Assembly (NCBI GenBank): GCA_012516755.1
Contig: JAAYWE010000177.1
Span: 1 to 5,077, forward strand
Direction of reading: 5' to 3'
Origin: Treponema sp.
GTDB lineage: Bacteria; Spirochaetota; Spirochaetia; Treponematales; Rectinemataceae
DNA: 5,077 bases
Part shown: piece after piece, positions 4,999-5,077 of the stretch
How positions within the stretch are numbered: position 1 is the stretch's first letter
How the letters are laid out: the number at the start of each line of letters is the position of its first letter
The notes under the pieces: model-generated
What the model was told of the DNA's origin: nothing
Databases searched by the model: none
Seen by the model: only the letters and a program-made list of their open reading frames with translations
Position numbers and translations under genes: made by a program

Positions 4999-5077
4999 AT
5001 GGCAAAAAGAAAAGTGGTTATCACAGGCCTAGGCCTGGTTAGCCCATTTGGAAATGATGTTCCTACGTTTTGGCAGA
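4999..5077 (+). CDS. fabF: 3-oxoacyl-ACP synthase II FabF, 3'-truncated by window edge
   Basis: Only 26 complete codons are present, but they read KRKVVITGLGLVSPFGNDV, the typical N-terminal strand and loop of KAS II (FabF), followed by PTFWQ. FabF condenses malonyl-ACP with acyl-ACP in chain elongation. The catalytic Cys-His-His triad lies beyond the window. The gene starts 2 bases after the fabG stop. The FabB/KAS I alternative is less likely, because FabB usually begins with a shorter MKRVVITG and the fabD-fabG neighbourhood is standard for fabF. Confidence 0.88.
   Translation, partial: MAKRKVVITGLGLVSPFGNDVPTFWQ

Noticed and set aside
1..5077. A defence system, mobile element, CRISPR array or tRNA-linked island.
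   Set aside because: I found no repeats, integrase, transposase, toxin-antitoxin pair or tRNA cloverleaf. All genes but one belong to well-known housekeeping families.

Overview
The window is a compact stretch of an ordinary bacterial chromosome, with GC content roughly 45-50% by eye. It carries six or seven protein genes and no mobile elements, tRNA, rRNA or CRISPR. Protein texture (Era, the Pth style, a UPF0158 protein, FabD with GAQYPGM) would fit a spirochaete such as the Spirochaetaceae/Treponemataceae. That placement is an impression from memory, not a demonstrated assignment.

Layout. From 2 to 631 (+) lies the C-terminal two thirds of the ribosome-assembly GTPase Era, with its G4/G5 motifs and KH domain. 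It converges, across a 57-base gap without a visible terminator, on a minus-strand pair. That pair is a PHP-family metal-dependent phosphoesterase (2178 to 1258) followed by peptidyl-tRNA hydrolase pth (1261 to 689), and the two overlap in an ATGA. From 2179 to 2246 is a 68-base divergent promoter region. From 2247 to 3164 (+) is a two-domain protein: an N-terminal UPF0158 domain and a degenerate GNAT-like C-terminus. A 131-base leader then precedes a type II fatty-acid synthesis cluster: fabD (3296-4216), fabG (4286-4996) and the first 26 codons of fabF (4999-5077).

How the genes work together. FabD loads malonyl onto acyl carrier protein, FabF condenses, and FabG reduces the beta-keto product, so the right-hand genes form one pathway. 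The usual acpP gene between fabG and fabF is absent. Era and Pth both serve translation, in 30S subunit maturation and peptidyl-tRNA recycling. The PHP enzyme probably acts on small nucleotides or oligonucleotides.

Most of the window is housekeeping. The points most worth a second look are: (1) an in-frame A AAA AAG slippery heptamer in the PHP/pth overlap, placed so that a -1 shift would fuse PHP to Pth; (2) the two divergent genes at 2178 and 2247, which lack Shine-Dalgarno sites but have -10-like hexamers 6-8 bases before ATG, suggesting leaderless mRNAs; (3) the UPF0158/GNAT-like fusion; and (4) substitutions at normally conserved motif positions in FabD, Pth and the PHP protein.
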